64,000 nucleotides of DNA from Comamonadaceae bacterium (lineage in GTDB: Bacteria; Pseudomonadota; Gammaproteobacteria; Burkholderiales; Burkholderiaceae_C): the NCBI GenBank assembly GCA_027488255.1, contig JAIYBZ010000035.1, positions 1-64,000 of the forward strand. The letters run 5' to 3'. The notes beneath the pieces were generated by a model that did not search any database, was not told where the DNA came from, and saw nothing but the letters and a program-made list of their open reading frames with translations. The position numbers and the translations under genes were made by a program. Of the stretch, positions 16,550-25,398 are shown one piece after another (within the stretch, counting starts at the first letter, position 1; each line of letters starts with the position of its first letter).

Positions 16550-17926
16550 TTATGTTGTCGCATACCGCTCGGTGGCCAGATGTTTGGCCAAGGCAGCGTC
16601 CAGCGGCAAGGCCTCGTTTTCAAGACGAGCCGCCAGCAACTCGCCGCACAACACCGACAAGCTGATGCCGCGTGCACCCATGCCCGCGCACAGCCACAAG
16701 CCCGGCAGTTGCGTGGGATGGACAGGGCCCACCGCTGGCAGCCGGTTGGGCAGGGTGCAGCGCACGCCCGCCCAGCCCCGCACATGCGGCGGGGCAAATT
16801 GGCTTTGCAGGGACGCGCCCAAGTGAGGCAGCAAGGTGGCCAAACGCAGGTGGTTGGCCGCATGGTCTTCCTCGCGCACCGGGGCTTGCTCGCATTGGCG
16901 CTCAAAGGTCGAGCCGATGAACCAGCCCGGCTCACCGTCAGGTGTGGGCACGTGGCTGATGAAACTGCCGTGCCCGTTGACCGGAAAAGGCGGCAGTTGC
17001 TGGCGCTGGTCAAGGCTCAAATCGTTCAGATGGCCATAACTGATTTGCCCGCGCAAGGGGTTCAAGGGCACCGCAAACCCTGGCAGCGGCCGCAGCAAGT
17101 TCAGGCTGTCGTAGGCGCTGGCCACCACCAACAAGGGAGCCTCACCCAGCAAGCGCCCGGCGGCATCGCGCACGCGCCAGATGGCCGGATAGTTGGGGCC
17201 GAGTTGCGAGCCTTCTAGAGGGCATTCTTCAAGGCCATCTTCCGGCCTTTCATTCACGTCTTCCAGCGCGATGAATTGGGCCGTTTGCCCCCACACCACC
17301 TTCACTCCGGGTGTGTTGAGTTGCGCCGCCACCAAGGTTGTGGGCCGGATCCAGCCGGCATGGGCATGCCACAGGGCAGGGGTGCCTGGGGGCAAACCGG
17401 CTGCGGCCACTTGTTCGGCCGTGGCAGGACGGCTGTCGATGGGCGGCCAGGGCGCGGCGTGATCTAAGTGCCCGGGGTGGGCTGGTTCTGAGGGATGTGC
17501 ATGTTGTGCCGGGTGTGCCGGGTGAACTGGTTGTGCGTGGTCGTTGGTTTGGGCGGCGGGCAAGCGCCGTTTGCCGGCCAAGTTGTGCTCCAGCACCCCA
17601 GTCAGGGCCCAGTCGGATCCCTCGTTCAGCAGCTCTTTCGCGCGTTGCAAGGTGGCTTGCACGCCAGCGCGGGTGATGCGCGACAGCACGTTGTCGTCGG
17701 GAGAGACATGGGGGGCGGCCAAGCCGACTGGCAAGCCCGAAGCGCCCGCACCGGGGGCGTGGCCAGAGTCCAGCACGGTGACCGACCAACCCCGGCGAGC
17801 CAAACTGTGCGCCACCGCCGAGCCCGACAAACCGGCGCCAATGACCAAGGCTATACGCCCACTTGGGCTGCCTGAGGCCAAGGGGCTCTTCAGGTTTTCA
17901 GGCCCCCCCAAACGCTTGGCGTGCAT
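16550..17926 (-). CDS. FAD-dependent oxidoreductase resembling the MnmC C-terminal (MnmC2) domain
   Basis: A DAAO-fold flavoprotein of about 458 residues. FAD is bound by VIGAGLSGSAVAHSLARRG near residue 30. GASGLPVGLAAPHVSPDDN and the C-terminal MGARGISLSVLCGELLAA match the domain of MnmC that removes the carboxymethyl group from cmnm5s2U34 in tRNA. The MnmD methyltransferase half is absent. A His/Pro/Ala-rich insert of about 30 residues (encoded near 17460-17550) interrupts the fold. Start choice is uncertain: ATG at 17926, or TTG at 17941. It follows yggX closely on the same strand. Confidence 0.75.
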   Translation of the reverse strand: MHAKRLGGPENLKSPLASGSPSGRIALVIGAGLSGSAVAHSLARRGWSVTVLDSGHAPGAGASGLPVGLAAPHVSPDDNVLSRITRAGVQATLQRAKELLNEGSDWALTGVLEHNLAGKRRLPAAQTNDHAQPVHPAHPAQHAHPSEPAHPGHLDHAAPWPPIDSRPATAEQVAAAGLPPGTPALWHAHAGWIRPTTLVAAQLNTPGVKVVWGQTAQFIALEDVNERPEDGLEECPLEGSQLGPNYPAIWRVRDAAGRLLGEAPLLVVASAYDSLNLLRPLPGFAVPLNPLRGQISYGHLNDLSLDQRQQLPPFPVNGHGSFISHVPTPDGEPGWFIGSTFERQCEQAPVREEDHAANHLRLATLLPHLGASLQSQFAPPHVRGWAGVRCTLPNRLPAVGPVHPTQLPGLWLCAGMGARGISLSVLCGELLAARLENEALPLDAALAKHLATERYATT

Positions 17927-17944
17927 CGAGGGAGAAATCAAACT

Positions 17945-18220
17945 TCAGGATGCGGCTGGCGGCACATAGCCTTGGGCGGCATCTGCACCGGCGCCAAAAA
18001 AGTGGTTTTCCATTTGGCGTGCCAGATATTGGCGGGCGCGCAGATCGGCCAAATTCAGGCGGTTTTCGTTCACCAGCATGGTTTGGTGCTTGAGCCAATC
18101 GGCCCAAGCCTGCTTGCTGACGCTTTCCCAGATGCGTTTACCCAGTTCACCGGGGTAGGGGGGAAAGTCCAGGCCTTCTGCTTCGGTGCCGAGTTTGATG
18201 CATTGAACGGTGCGTGCCAT
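17945..18220 (-). CDS. yggX: Probable Fe(2+)-trafficking protein YggX
   Basis: A 91-residue small cytoplasmic protein of the YggX family, linked to iron handling and oxidative protection of Fe-S proteins. The conserved N-terminus [20 protein letters not shown] carries the family Cys. [19 protein letters not shown] and the [15 protein letters not shown] segment are intact. It is read leftward, with the FAD oxidoreductase gene 18 nt downstream. Confidence 0.96.
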   Translation of the reverse strand: MARTVQCIKLGTEAEGLDFPPYPGELGKRIWESVSKQAWADWLKHQTMLVNENRLNLADLRARQYLARQMENHFFGAGADAAQGYVPPAAS

Positions 18221-18432
18221 GGTGTCTTTGAGCCTTGATGTATCTTAAGAAGCGCTGGTTATACGGATATAAAATTTCAGTATTTCCAGTTTTGAGTGGT
18301 TCACATGACAATAACGCTGTTGAGTGACCCGCCATTGGTCATGTGGTCTTTCAGGCCGTAACTGTAGCAAGCTTTCAGCATCCCCTTCGTGGCGATGGGG
18401 CTCTTGTCCCCGCCCAAACACAAGCCCATCAA
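18221..18432. promoter_or_regulatory. Divergent promoter region of yggX and fpr
   Basis: A 212-nt spacer between divergent genes. The part near 18250-18310 is A/T-rich (GTTATACGGATATAAAAT is visible) and is the best place for promoters. No named operator was recognised. Confidence 0.4.
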
Positions 18433-19209
18433 ATGAGTGCATTTCTCGAAGAGCGCGTTTTGAGCGTTCACCACTGGACCGATCGTCTGTTCAGTTTCAC
18501 CACCACCCGTGACCAAGCATTGCGCTTTTCCAACGGGCACTTCACCATGATCGGTTTGCGTGGCGACAACGGTAAACCCTTGCTGCGCGCATACTCCATT
18601 GCCAGCGCCAATTACGAAGAGCACCTCGAGTTTTTGAGCATCAAAGTGCCCGACGGCCCGCTGACCTCCAAACTGCAACACATCCAAGTGGGCGACACCA
18701 TTGTGGTGGGCCGCAAACCCACCGGCACCTTGCTGTGCGACTACCTCTTGCCCGGCAAAAACCTGTACCTCATGTCCACCGGCACCGGTTTGGCGCCTTT
18801 CATGAGCGTGATCCGCGACCCCGATACCTACGAGCGTTTTGAAAAAGTCATCTTGGTGCACGGCGTGCGTCAGGTCAACGAGTTGGCCTACCACGACTAC
18901 ATCACCCAAGAACTGCCGGCCCATGAGTTTTTGGGCGAGATGGTGAGCCAGCAACTCTTGTATTACCCCACCGTGACGCGCGAGCCCTACAAAAACCAAG
19001 GCCGTCTGACCGACTTGATTGAAAACGGCAAATTGTTTGCCGACTTGGGCATGCCGCCCCTCAACCCCGAAACCGACCGCGTCATGATTTGCGGCAGCCC
19101 CGGCATGCTCAAAGACCTGAAGCGCATTTGCGAAGAGCGCGGCTTGGTCGAGGGCAACACCAGCACGCCGGGTGCGTTCGTCATTGAGCGCGCGTTTGCC
19201 GAGGCTTGA
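18433..19209 (+). CDS. fpr: Ferredoxin--NADP reductase Fpr
   Basis: A plant-type-fold FNR of 258 residues, different in origin from the type-2 enzyme encoded at 6391-7464. The FAD motif is LLRAYSIASANYEE (RxYS type). STGTGLAPFMSVIRDP is the NADP pyrophosphate site, and MICGSPGMLKDLKRICEERG the C-terminal NADP region. The usual role is reducing ferredoxin or flavodoxin in oxidative stress and Fe-S repair. The ATG at 18433 gives the family N-terminus (MSAFLEERVL). An in-frame extension to 18343 lacks family character. Confidence 0.94.
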   Translation: MSAFLEERVLSVHHWTDRLFSFTTTRDQALRFSNGHFTMIGLRGDNGKPLLRAYSIASANYEEHLEFLSIKVPDGPLTSKLQHIQVGDTIVVGRKPTGTLLCDYLLPGKNLYLMSTGTGLAPFMSVIRDPDTYERFEKVILVHGVRQVNELAYHDYITQELPAHEFLGEMVSQQLLYYPTVTREPYKNQGRLTDLIENGKLFADLGMPPLNPETDRVMICGSPGMLKDLKRICEERGLVEGNTSTPGAFVIERAFAEA

Positions 19210-19223
19210 TTCAGCAACGTCAA

Positions 19224-19306
19224 AAGCCCCAAGCAATAGCCGAAAGCCGAAAGCCCAAAGCCACAAGCTGAATACCAGAAGCGTATTGCCTATTGCCCAA
19301 TGCCGA
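19224..19306. repeat. Degenerate heptamer-periodic array between fpr and dsbB
   Basis: About eleven consecutive 7-base units can be laid out, for example AGCCGAA, AGCCGAA, AGCCCAA, AGCCACA, AGCTGAA and later TGCCTAT, TGCCCAA. Two copies are exact and the rest diverge. The array fills most of the spacer. No promoter or terminator was recognised in the remainder. Confidence 0.7.
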
Positions 19307-19382
19307 GGGGTTTTCTGCGGTTGATTCAACTCTGGAATCCACGGCGGCGCACAATGCAGCTTTTGCGTTTCACCCTCTGCCC

Positions 19383-19919
19383 ATGAACCTCCACACCTTC
19401 ACGCCGCAACGTTCAGTGGCCTTGGTCGCTTTGGCCGGCATGGGCATGCTGGTTTTTGGTTTGTATTTACAGCACGTGGTCGGGCTCAACCCCTGCCCGA
19501 TGTGCATCGTGCAGCGCTATGCGCTGATCGGCGTGGTGCTGATGGGCGTGCTGGGCTGGCGTTTGCAAGGCATCGGCTTGGGCGTGGCGTCTTTGCTGCT
19601 GGCGCTGAGCGCGGGATTTGGCGCCTTCACGGCTGCGCGCCAAAGCTGGCTGCAGTGGTACCCGCCAGAGATCGTGACTTGCGGGCGCGATTTTTACGGC
19701 ATGGTCGAAAACTTCCCCATCAACCGCGCCATCCCCATGATCTTCAAAGGCAGTGGCGACTGCACCAAGATTGACTGGACCTTTTTGGGCGGCTCCATTG
19801 CCAACTGGTCGTTTTTGGCGTTTGTCTTGTTCACGGGTGTGGGGCTGATGGCAGCGTTCAAAGTGTGGACCGCCCAGGGCCAGGCCAAGCCCGACAGCGA
19901 CACCGCTGCAGAGGTCTGA
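19383..19919 (+). CDS. dsbB: Disulfide bond formation protein DsbB
   Basis: An inner-membrane quinone reductase of 178 residues that reoxidises DsbA. Four hydrophobic helices are visible. The first periplasmic cysteine pair is C38-P-M-C41, and the second pair is C100 and C127 in the second loop. The short loop lengths are typical of beta-proteobacterial DsbB. The ATG at 19383 directly precedes the first helix. An upstream in-frame extension has no family match. Confidence 0.94.
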   Translation: MNLHTFTPQRSVALVALAGMGMLVFGLYLQHVVGLNPCPMCIVQRYALIGVVLMGVLGWRLQGIGLGVASLLLALSAGFGAFTAARQSWLQWYPPEIVTCGRDFYGMVENFPINRAIPMIFKGSGDCTKIDWTFLGGSIANWSFLAFVLFTGVGLMAAFKVWTAQGQAKPDSDTAAEV

Positions 19920-19983
19920 GCAGACTGCCGCACAGCTGCTCAGCCGCCCTTTGGCTGTTGCTCCTCGGCCTCTGCGAGCGGGC

Positions 19984-21330
19984 TCAGAGCTTTTTCACCA
20001 GCACCTGACTCTTGCGGTCCCAGTTGTATTTGCGCTTGCGGGCCTCGGGTAACCAGTCGGGGTCTTGCTGCACAAAGCCGCGCTTGATGAACCAATGCAT
20101 GGTGCGCGTGGTCAACACAAAAATGCTTTTCAGGCCCATGGCGCGGGCCCGTTGCTCCACGCGTTTCAGCACTTTTTCGCCATCGCCTTGGCCTTGTGAT
20201 TGCGGCGACACGGTCAGCGCCGCCATTTCGGCCGTCTTGGCTTCGGGGTAAGGGTAGAGCGCCGCGCAGGCAAAAATCACCCCGTCGTGGTCGATGATGG
20301 TGTAGTGGTCGATGTCGCGCTCGATCTCGGTACGGTCGCGCTTGACCAAGGTGCCGTCTTGTTCAAAAGGCTCAATCAGCTGCAAGATGCCGCCCACGTC
20401 ATCGGCGGTGGCTTCGCGCAGCTCTTCGAGTTTTTCGTCCACCACCATGGTGCCGATGCCGTCGTGCACATACACCTCCAAGAGCAGCGAGCCATCCACC
20501 GCAAAAGGCAAGATGTGTGAGCGCTCCACGCCTTCTTCGCAAGCCTTCACGCAGTGCTGCAGGTAAAAGCCAATGTCGGTGGGCTCGGTCGGCCGCGGCA
20601 GCGAGGCCAGCAATTGCTTGGCAGCGGCCAGCGGCAGCTCGGTGTCGATCGGGTTGTCGTCGCTGGCGGGCTCGCCCGGTTGCATGCGGATGCCCGGAAT
20701 CTCGGTCACAAAAATCAGTTTGTCAGCCTGCAACTCCGAGGCCACGCTGGTGGCCACTTCTTCCATGGTCAAGTTGAAGGCTTCGCCGGTGGGCGAAAAA
20801 CCAAACGGCGAAAGCAAGACCATCGCGCCCATGTCCAGCGTGCGCGTGATGCCGTCCACATCCACCTTGCGTACCAAGCCCGAGTGCTGAAAATCCACGC
20901 CGTCCACAATGCCGACTGGACGCGCGGTGATGAAATTGCCCGAAATCACCCGCACCGTCGAGCCCGCCATGGGCGTGTTGGGCAAGCCCTGGCTGAAGGC
21001 GGCCTCGATCTCGTAGCGCAATTGCCCGGCGGCCTCTTGGGCGCAATCAAGGGCCACGCTGTCGGTGATGCGGATGCCGTGCGAGTACTGCGGGCTGTGG
21101 CCCTTGGCCGCCAACTGTTCGTTCACCTGGGGGCGAAAGCCGTGCACCAAGACAATCTTCACGCCCATGCTTTGGATCAGCGCCAAGTCTTGCGCCAAGT
21201 TGTGCAGCTTGCCGGCCGCAATGGCCTCGCCCGCAATGCCCACCACAAAGGTCTTGCCCCGGTGCATGTGGATGTAGGGCGCCACCGAGCGAAACCAGGG
21301 CACGAAGGTGAAATTAAAGACGGTGGGCAT
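19984..21330 (-). CDS. argA: N-acetylglutamate synthase ArgA
   Basis: First enzyme of arginine synthesis, transferring acetyl from acetyl-CoA to glutamate. The 448 residues form an amino-acid-kinase-like N-terminal domain (HRGKTFVVGIAGEAIAAGKL, VLVHGFRPQVNEQL) that serves as the arginine-sensing module. A C-terminal GNAT domain follows, with acetyl-CoA-binding VSPQSQGQGDGEKVLKR and the end WDRKSQVLVKKL. Its start lies about 70 nt from the divergent hrpA. Confidence 0.95.
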   Translation of the reverse strand: MPTVFNFTFVPWFRSVAPYIHMHRGKTFVVGIAGEAIAAGKLHNLAQDLALIQSMGVKIVLVHGFRPQVNEQLAAKGHSPQYSHGIRITDSVALDCAQEAAGQLRYEIEAAFSQGLPNTPMAGSTVRVISGNFITARPVGIVDGVDFQHSGLVRKVDVDGITRTLDMGAMVLLSPFGFSPTGEAFNLTMEEVATSVASELQADKLIFVTEIPGIRMQPGEPASDDNPIDTELPLAAAKQLLASLPRPTEPTDIGFYLQHCVKACEEGVERSHILPFAVDGSLLLEVYVHDGIGTMVVDEKLEELREATADDVGGILQLIEPFEQDGTLVKRDRTEIERDIDHYTIIDHDGVIFACAALYPYPEAKTAEMAALTVSPQSQGQGDGEKVLKRVEQRARAMGLKSIFVLTTRTMHWFIKRGFVQQDPDWLPEARKRKYNWDRKSQVLVKKL

Positions 21331-21398
21331 GGGCAGTGAATAAGCAGCGATGGGTGGCGGGGTGCGCGGGACTGGGATAATCCCCCGCTGTTCTTGCC

Positions 21399-24300
21399 TT
21401 GATTTTCACAGAAGTTTCCGCCTTGTCCGACACCCCCCTTCAAATCGAGTTTCCCGAAAGCCTGCCGGTCTCTGCGCGCCGCGACGAAATTCTGGCCGCC
21501 ATGGACCAGCACCAGGTCATCATCGTGTGCGGTGAAACGGGCTCGGGCAAGACCACCCAGTTGCCCAAAATCGCCCTCATGTTGGGGCGCGGGCGGCTGA
21601 ACGCCCAGCCCGGCGAGCGGGGCCGCCTGATTGGCCACACCCAGCCCCGGCGCATCGCGGCCAGCTCGGTGGCCAAGCGCATTGCCGAAGAACTCAAAAC
21701 CCCGTTGGGCGAGGTGGTGGGCTTCAAGGTGCGCTTTCAAGACCGGTTGTCGAAAAACGCTTCGGTGAAGTTGATGACCGATGGCATTTTGCTGGCCGAA
21801 ACCCAAACCGATCCGCTGCTGCAGGCCTACGACACGATCATCATCGACGAGGCGCACGAGCGCAGCCTGAACATCGATTTTTTGTTGGGCTATTTGCGGC
21901 AAATCTTGCCGCGCCGCCCCGACCTGAAAATTGTCGTGACCTCGGCCACCATCGACGCCGACCGCTTTGCCAAACACTTCGCATCGCGCCAAGGGCCGGC
22001 CCCGGTCATCATGGTGTCGGGCCGCACTTTTCCGGTGGAGCAACGCTACCGGCCCTTTGAAGAGTCGCGCGACTATGGCCTGAACGAGGCCATGGCCGAT
22101 GCGGTGGACGAGCTATGGCAGGGCGGGGCGTCCGGGGATATTTTGATTTTCTTGCCCGGCGAGCGCGAAATTCGAGAGGCCGCCGACCACCTGCGCAAAC
22201 ACCTGTCGCACCAGCCCCTGACGCGCAATGCCGAGGTCTTGCCGCTTTTTGCCCGTTTGTCGCAGGCCGAGCAAGACCGCATTTTTGAGGCCTCTAATGG
22301 CCGGCGCATTGTCTTGGCCACCAACGTGGCCGAAACCTCGCTCACGGTGCCGGGCATTCGCTTTGTCATCGATGCCGGCACGGCCCGCGTCAAGCGCTAC
22401 AGCTTGCGCAGCAAGGTCGAGCAGCTAATGGTCGAGCCCATCAGCCAAGCCGCCGCCAACCAGCGTGCGGGCCGGTGCGGCCGGGTGGCCAATGGCATTT
22501 GCATTCGCCTGTACGACGAAAAAGACTTTGCCGCGCGTCCGCGTTTCACCGATCCCGAAATCTTGCGATCCTCGCTGGCCGGGGTGATCTTGCGCATGAA
22601 GTCGCTGCATTTGGGGGTGGTCGAAGACTTCCCTTTCATCGAAGCGCCTTCCAAGCGCGCCATCACCGATGGTTACCAGTTGCTGGCCGAGTTGGGGGCG
22701 GTGCAAGAAGACAACGAGCTCACGCCGATTGGCCAAGAGCTGGCCCGTTTGCCGCTCGACCCGCGCGTCGGCCGCATGATTTTGGAAGCCCGTCAGCGCG
22801 AGGCCTTGGAAGAAGTGTTGGTGATCGCCAGTGCCATGAGCGTGCAGGACGTGCGCGATCGGCCGATGGACGCGCAGACCCAGGCCGACCAACAGCACGC
22901 CAAGTTTGACGATGAAAAAAGCGAGTTCAGCGGCTATCTGAAACTGTGGAAATGGATTCACGACGCACGTGGCGGGCACGATGCCGAACACAAGCTGAGC
23001 AACCGCCAATACGAGCAGTTGCTGCGCCAAAACTTCATCAACATTCGGCGTGTGCGCGAGTGGCGCGACACGCATTCGCAGCTGCTCACCGTGGTCACCG
23101 AGCACCGCTGGCGCATCAATGCCCGGCCGGCCAGTTATGAGCAACTGCATCTGTCGATGTTGGCGGGTTTGCTCGGCAACGTGGGCTACAAGCTCGAAGA
23201 CGAAGAAGCTTATCTGGGTGCGCGGGGCATCAAGTTTCACAAGCACCCCGGCGCGCACTTGTCTAAAAAACCCGGCCGCTGGATTGTGGCGTCCGAGTTG
23301 GTGGAGACCACGCGTTTGTTTGGCCGAGGCATCGCCGCCATCGAACCGACATGGTTGGAACAGGTGGGCAGCCACTTGCTGCGCAAACAGCTGTTGGATC
23401 CGCATTGGGAGAAAAAATCGGCCGAAGTGGTGGCGCTGGAGCGGGCCACGCTGTACGGCTTGGTGGTCTACAGCGGGCGGCGCACGGCCTACAGCCGGGT
23501 GGATTTGCAGGGCGCACGAGAAATATTTATTCGCGAGGCTTTGGTGGGCGGGCAATGGGACACCGCCTTGCCGTTTTTGGCCGCCAACCAAAAAATGATC
23601 GCCAAGGTGGAAGAGCTGGAACACAAGTCGCGCCGCCAAGACGTGTTGGTGGACGATGAGCTGATCTACGCGTTTTATGACCAGCAAATTCCACCCGAGG
23701 TGTGCAGTGGCCGCTTGCTGGAAAGTTGGTACCGCGCTGAAAGCGTGAAACAGCCGCGCTTGTTGCTGCTGACCCGCGAAGAGCTGATGCGCCACGAGGC
23801 GGCGGGCATCACCACGCAGGCATTTCCCAAGCACATCCGATTGGGCGGCACCGATTGTCATACGGCCTATTTGCACGAGCCGGGCGATGCCCGCGATGGC
23901 GTCACCGTCACGGTGCCCTTGTTTGTTTTAAACCAAGTCAGTGAAGACCGCTGCGAATGGTTGGTGCCGGGTTTGCTGAAAGACAAAATTCAGGCCTTGC
24001 TGAAAAGCCTGCCGCAACGCCCGCGCAGCCGCTTTGTGCCACTGCCCGAGTCGGCCACACGCCTGGCTGCCGAGTTGTCGGTGCCCGAGGTGTTTGGGAC
24101 GGGCTCGCTGACCGAGGTGTTGCTGAAAAAAGTGCGCGATGAAACCAGCTTGGATGTGAAGCGGGGCGACTTCAAACTCGACATGCTCAGCCCCCATTTG
24201 TTCATGAACCTGCGGGTGGTCGACGAACACGGCCGCCAACTCGGCATGGGCCGCAACCTGGGCGCGTTGAAAGGGGAGTGGGGCGCCAAAGCGCGTGGCG

Positions 24301-25340
24301 CGTTTCAGGCGCTTGCGCAGCTCAAAGTCGCTGCACCTGGGGTAGCCTCAGCTGCAGATCAAAAATCAAATGGGGTCGGATCTCCATCAAATGGGTTCGC
24401 ATCAAATGGGGTCAGAGCCCGATTGTCCGAAGGAAATCGGGCTCTGACCCCAATTGATTCCCCTGCCAAGGCCGCCCCCAAGCCCTTGGCCCCTCAGCGC
24501 TACACCGCTTGGACTTTTGGTGAGTTGCCCGAGCTCATGGAGATCAGCAAGGGCGGCCAGACCCTGATTGGCTTCCCCGCGCTGGTGGACGTGCAAGACG
24601 CCGTGACCATCGAGGTGTTTGACGAGCCCGATGTGGCGGCGGCGAAAAACCGTGCGGGCTTGCGCCGCCTGTTTGCGCTGCAGATCAAAGACGCACTCAA
24701 GTACCTTGAGAAAAATATCCCCGATCTGCAAAAAATGGCCGTCGCCTACATGCCGCTGGGTACGGCGGACGAGCTAAAAACCCAGATCATTGATGTGGCG
24801 CTGGACCGCGCCTTCTTGCTTGACCCGTTGCCCAACGACGAACACACCTTCAAACGCCGCATCGAAGAAGGCCGTGGCCGCCTCACCCTGATTGCCAACG
24901 AAGTGGCGCGGCTGTCGGGCAACATCTTGCTGGAGTTTGGCGCGGCCACCCGCAAGATCAAAGACACCAAAAACGCCCCCGACGCCACGGCAGATTGCAC
25001 GCAGCAACTGCAACGCCTGATGCCCAAAAACTTCATGGCCGCCACGCCATGGCTGCAGTTGCAGCACTTCGCGCGTTACCTCAAAGCCATCACATTGCGC
25101 CTAGAAAAATACCGCGCCGATCCGGCCCGCGATGCGCAACGCCTGGCCGAGCTGAAACCGCAAGAGCAACGCTACTGGCGTTTGGTGGCCGAAAGAAAGG
25201 GCGCCCAAGACGCCCGCATGTTGGAGTTTCGGTGGTTGCTGGAAGAACTGCGCGTGAGCTTTTATGCACAAGAGCTGCGTACCCCGCAGCCCGTGAGCAT
25301 CAAGCGCTTAGACAAGGCGTGGGCTCAGCTCAACCACTGA
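21399..25340 (+). CDS. hrpA: ATP-dependent DEAH-box RNA helicase HrpA
   Basis: A 1313-residue helicase with the normal domain order: RecA-like domains, helicase-associated and OB domains, then the long DUF3418 C-terminal region. Motif I is GETGSGKTTQ, motif II DEAH in IIIDEAHERS, motif III SATID, motif VI NQRAGRCGR. The family is linked to rescue of stalled ribosomes and mRNA processing. Between about residues 985 and 1030 a Ser/Asn/Gly-rich stretch is encoded by an inserted palindromic repeat (24365-24458). The frame is kept, so the gene appears intact. The start may be the ATG at 21399 or a slightly later codon. Confidence 0.95.
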   Translation: MIFTEVSALSDTPLQIEFPESLPVSARRDEILAAMDQHQVIIVCGETGSGKTTQLPKIALMLGRGRLNAQPGERGRLIGHTQPRRIAASSVAKRIAEELKTPLGEVVGFKVRFQDRLSKNASVKLMTDGILLAETQTDPLLQAYDTIIIDEAHERSLNIDFLLGYLRQILPRRPDLKIVVTSATIDADRFAKHFASRQGPAPVIMVSGRTFPVEQRYRPFEESRDYGLNEAMADAVDELWQGGASGDILIFLPGEREIREAADHLRKHLSHQPLTRNAEVLPLFARLSQAEQDRIFEASNGRRIVLATNVAETSLTVPGIRFVIDAGTARVKRYSLRSKVEQLMVEPISQAAANQRAGRCGRVANGICIRLYDEKDFAARPRFTDPEILRSSLAGVILRMKSLHLGVVEDFPFIEAPSKRAITDGYQLLAELGAVQEDNELTPIGQELARLPLDPRVGRMILEARQREALEEVLVIASAMSVQDVRDRPMDAQTQADQQHAKFDDEKSEFSGYLKLWKWIHDARGGHDAEHKLSNRQYEQLLRQNFINIRRVREWRDTHSQLLTVVTEHRWRINARPASYEQLHLSMLAGLLGNVGYKLEDEEAYLGARGIKFHKHPGAHLSKKPGRWIVASELVETTRLFGRGIAAIEPTWLEQVGSHLLRKQLLDPHWEKKSAEVVALERATLYGLVVYSGRRTAYSRVDLQGAREIFIREALVGGQWDTALPFLAANQKMIAKVEELEHKSRRQDVLVDDELIYAFYDQQIPPEVCSGRLLESWYRAESVKQPRLLLLTREELMRHEAAGITTQAFPKHIRLGGTDCHTAYLHEPGDARDGVTVTVPLFVLNQVSEDRCEWLVPGLLKDKIQALLKSLPQRPRSRFVPLPESATRLAAELSVPEVFGTGSLTEVLLKKVRDETSLDVKRGDFKLDMLSPHLFMNLRVVDEHGRQLGMGRNLGALKGEWGAKARGAFQALAQLKVAAPGVASAADQKSNGVGSPSNGFASNGVRARLSEGNRALTPIDSPAKAAPKPLAPQRYTAWTFGELPELMEISKGGQTLIGFPALVDVQDAVTIEVFDEPDVAAAKNRAGLRRLFALQIKDALKYLEKNIPDLQKMAVAYMPLGTADELKTQIIDVALDRAFLLDPLPNDEHTFKRRIEEGRGRLTLIANEVARLSGNILLEFGAATRKIKDTKNAPDATADCTQQLQRLMPKNFMAATPWLQLQHFARYLKAITLRLEKYRADPARDAQRLAELKPQEQRYWRLVAERKGAQDARMLEFRWLLEELRVSFYAQELRTPQPVSIKRLDKAWAQLNH
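24365..24458. repeat. REP-like palindromic element inserted in frame in hrpA
   Basis: Two 24-nt arms (24401-24424 and 24435-24458) are inverted repeats with one mismatch and a 10-nt loop. The core arm is GGGGTCAGAGCCCGATT. Two further partial copies of its head, ATCAAATGGG(G)TC, start at 24365 and 24386. All three heads lie in the same codon phase and each encodes Ser-Asn-Gly. The sequence style (GGGGTCAGAG) resembles REP elements mobilised by RAYT transposases. No RAYT gene is in the window. Confidence 0.9.
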
Positions 25341-25360
25341 GGCCCATCGCCCGACCACAG

Positions 25361-25384
25361 CCCAACCATCGCCCCAACCATCGC
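25361..25384. repeat. 12-bp tandem duplication between hrpA and dacA-like gene
   Basis: The unit CCCAACCATCGC is present twice in tandem in the 58-nt spacer of two convergent genes. No clear terminator hairpin with a U-run was seen there. Confidence 0.7.
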
Positions 25385-25398
25385 CCAAATGGGTCGCG

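Noticed and set aside
16550-17926. Full bifunctional MnmC
   Set aside because: The SAM-dependent MnmD half is absent. The chain begins almost directly with the FAD motif.
24360-24470. Possible frameshift or pseudogene in hrpA at the palindromic insertion
   Set aside because: The frame continues without a stop and the conserved C-terminal region resumes in phase (YTAWTFGELPELMEI).
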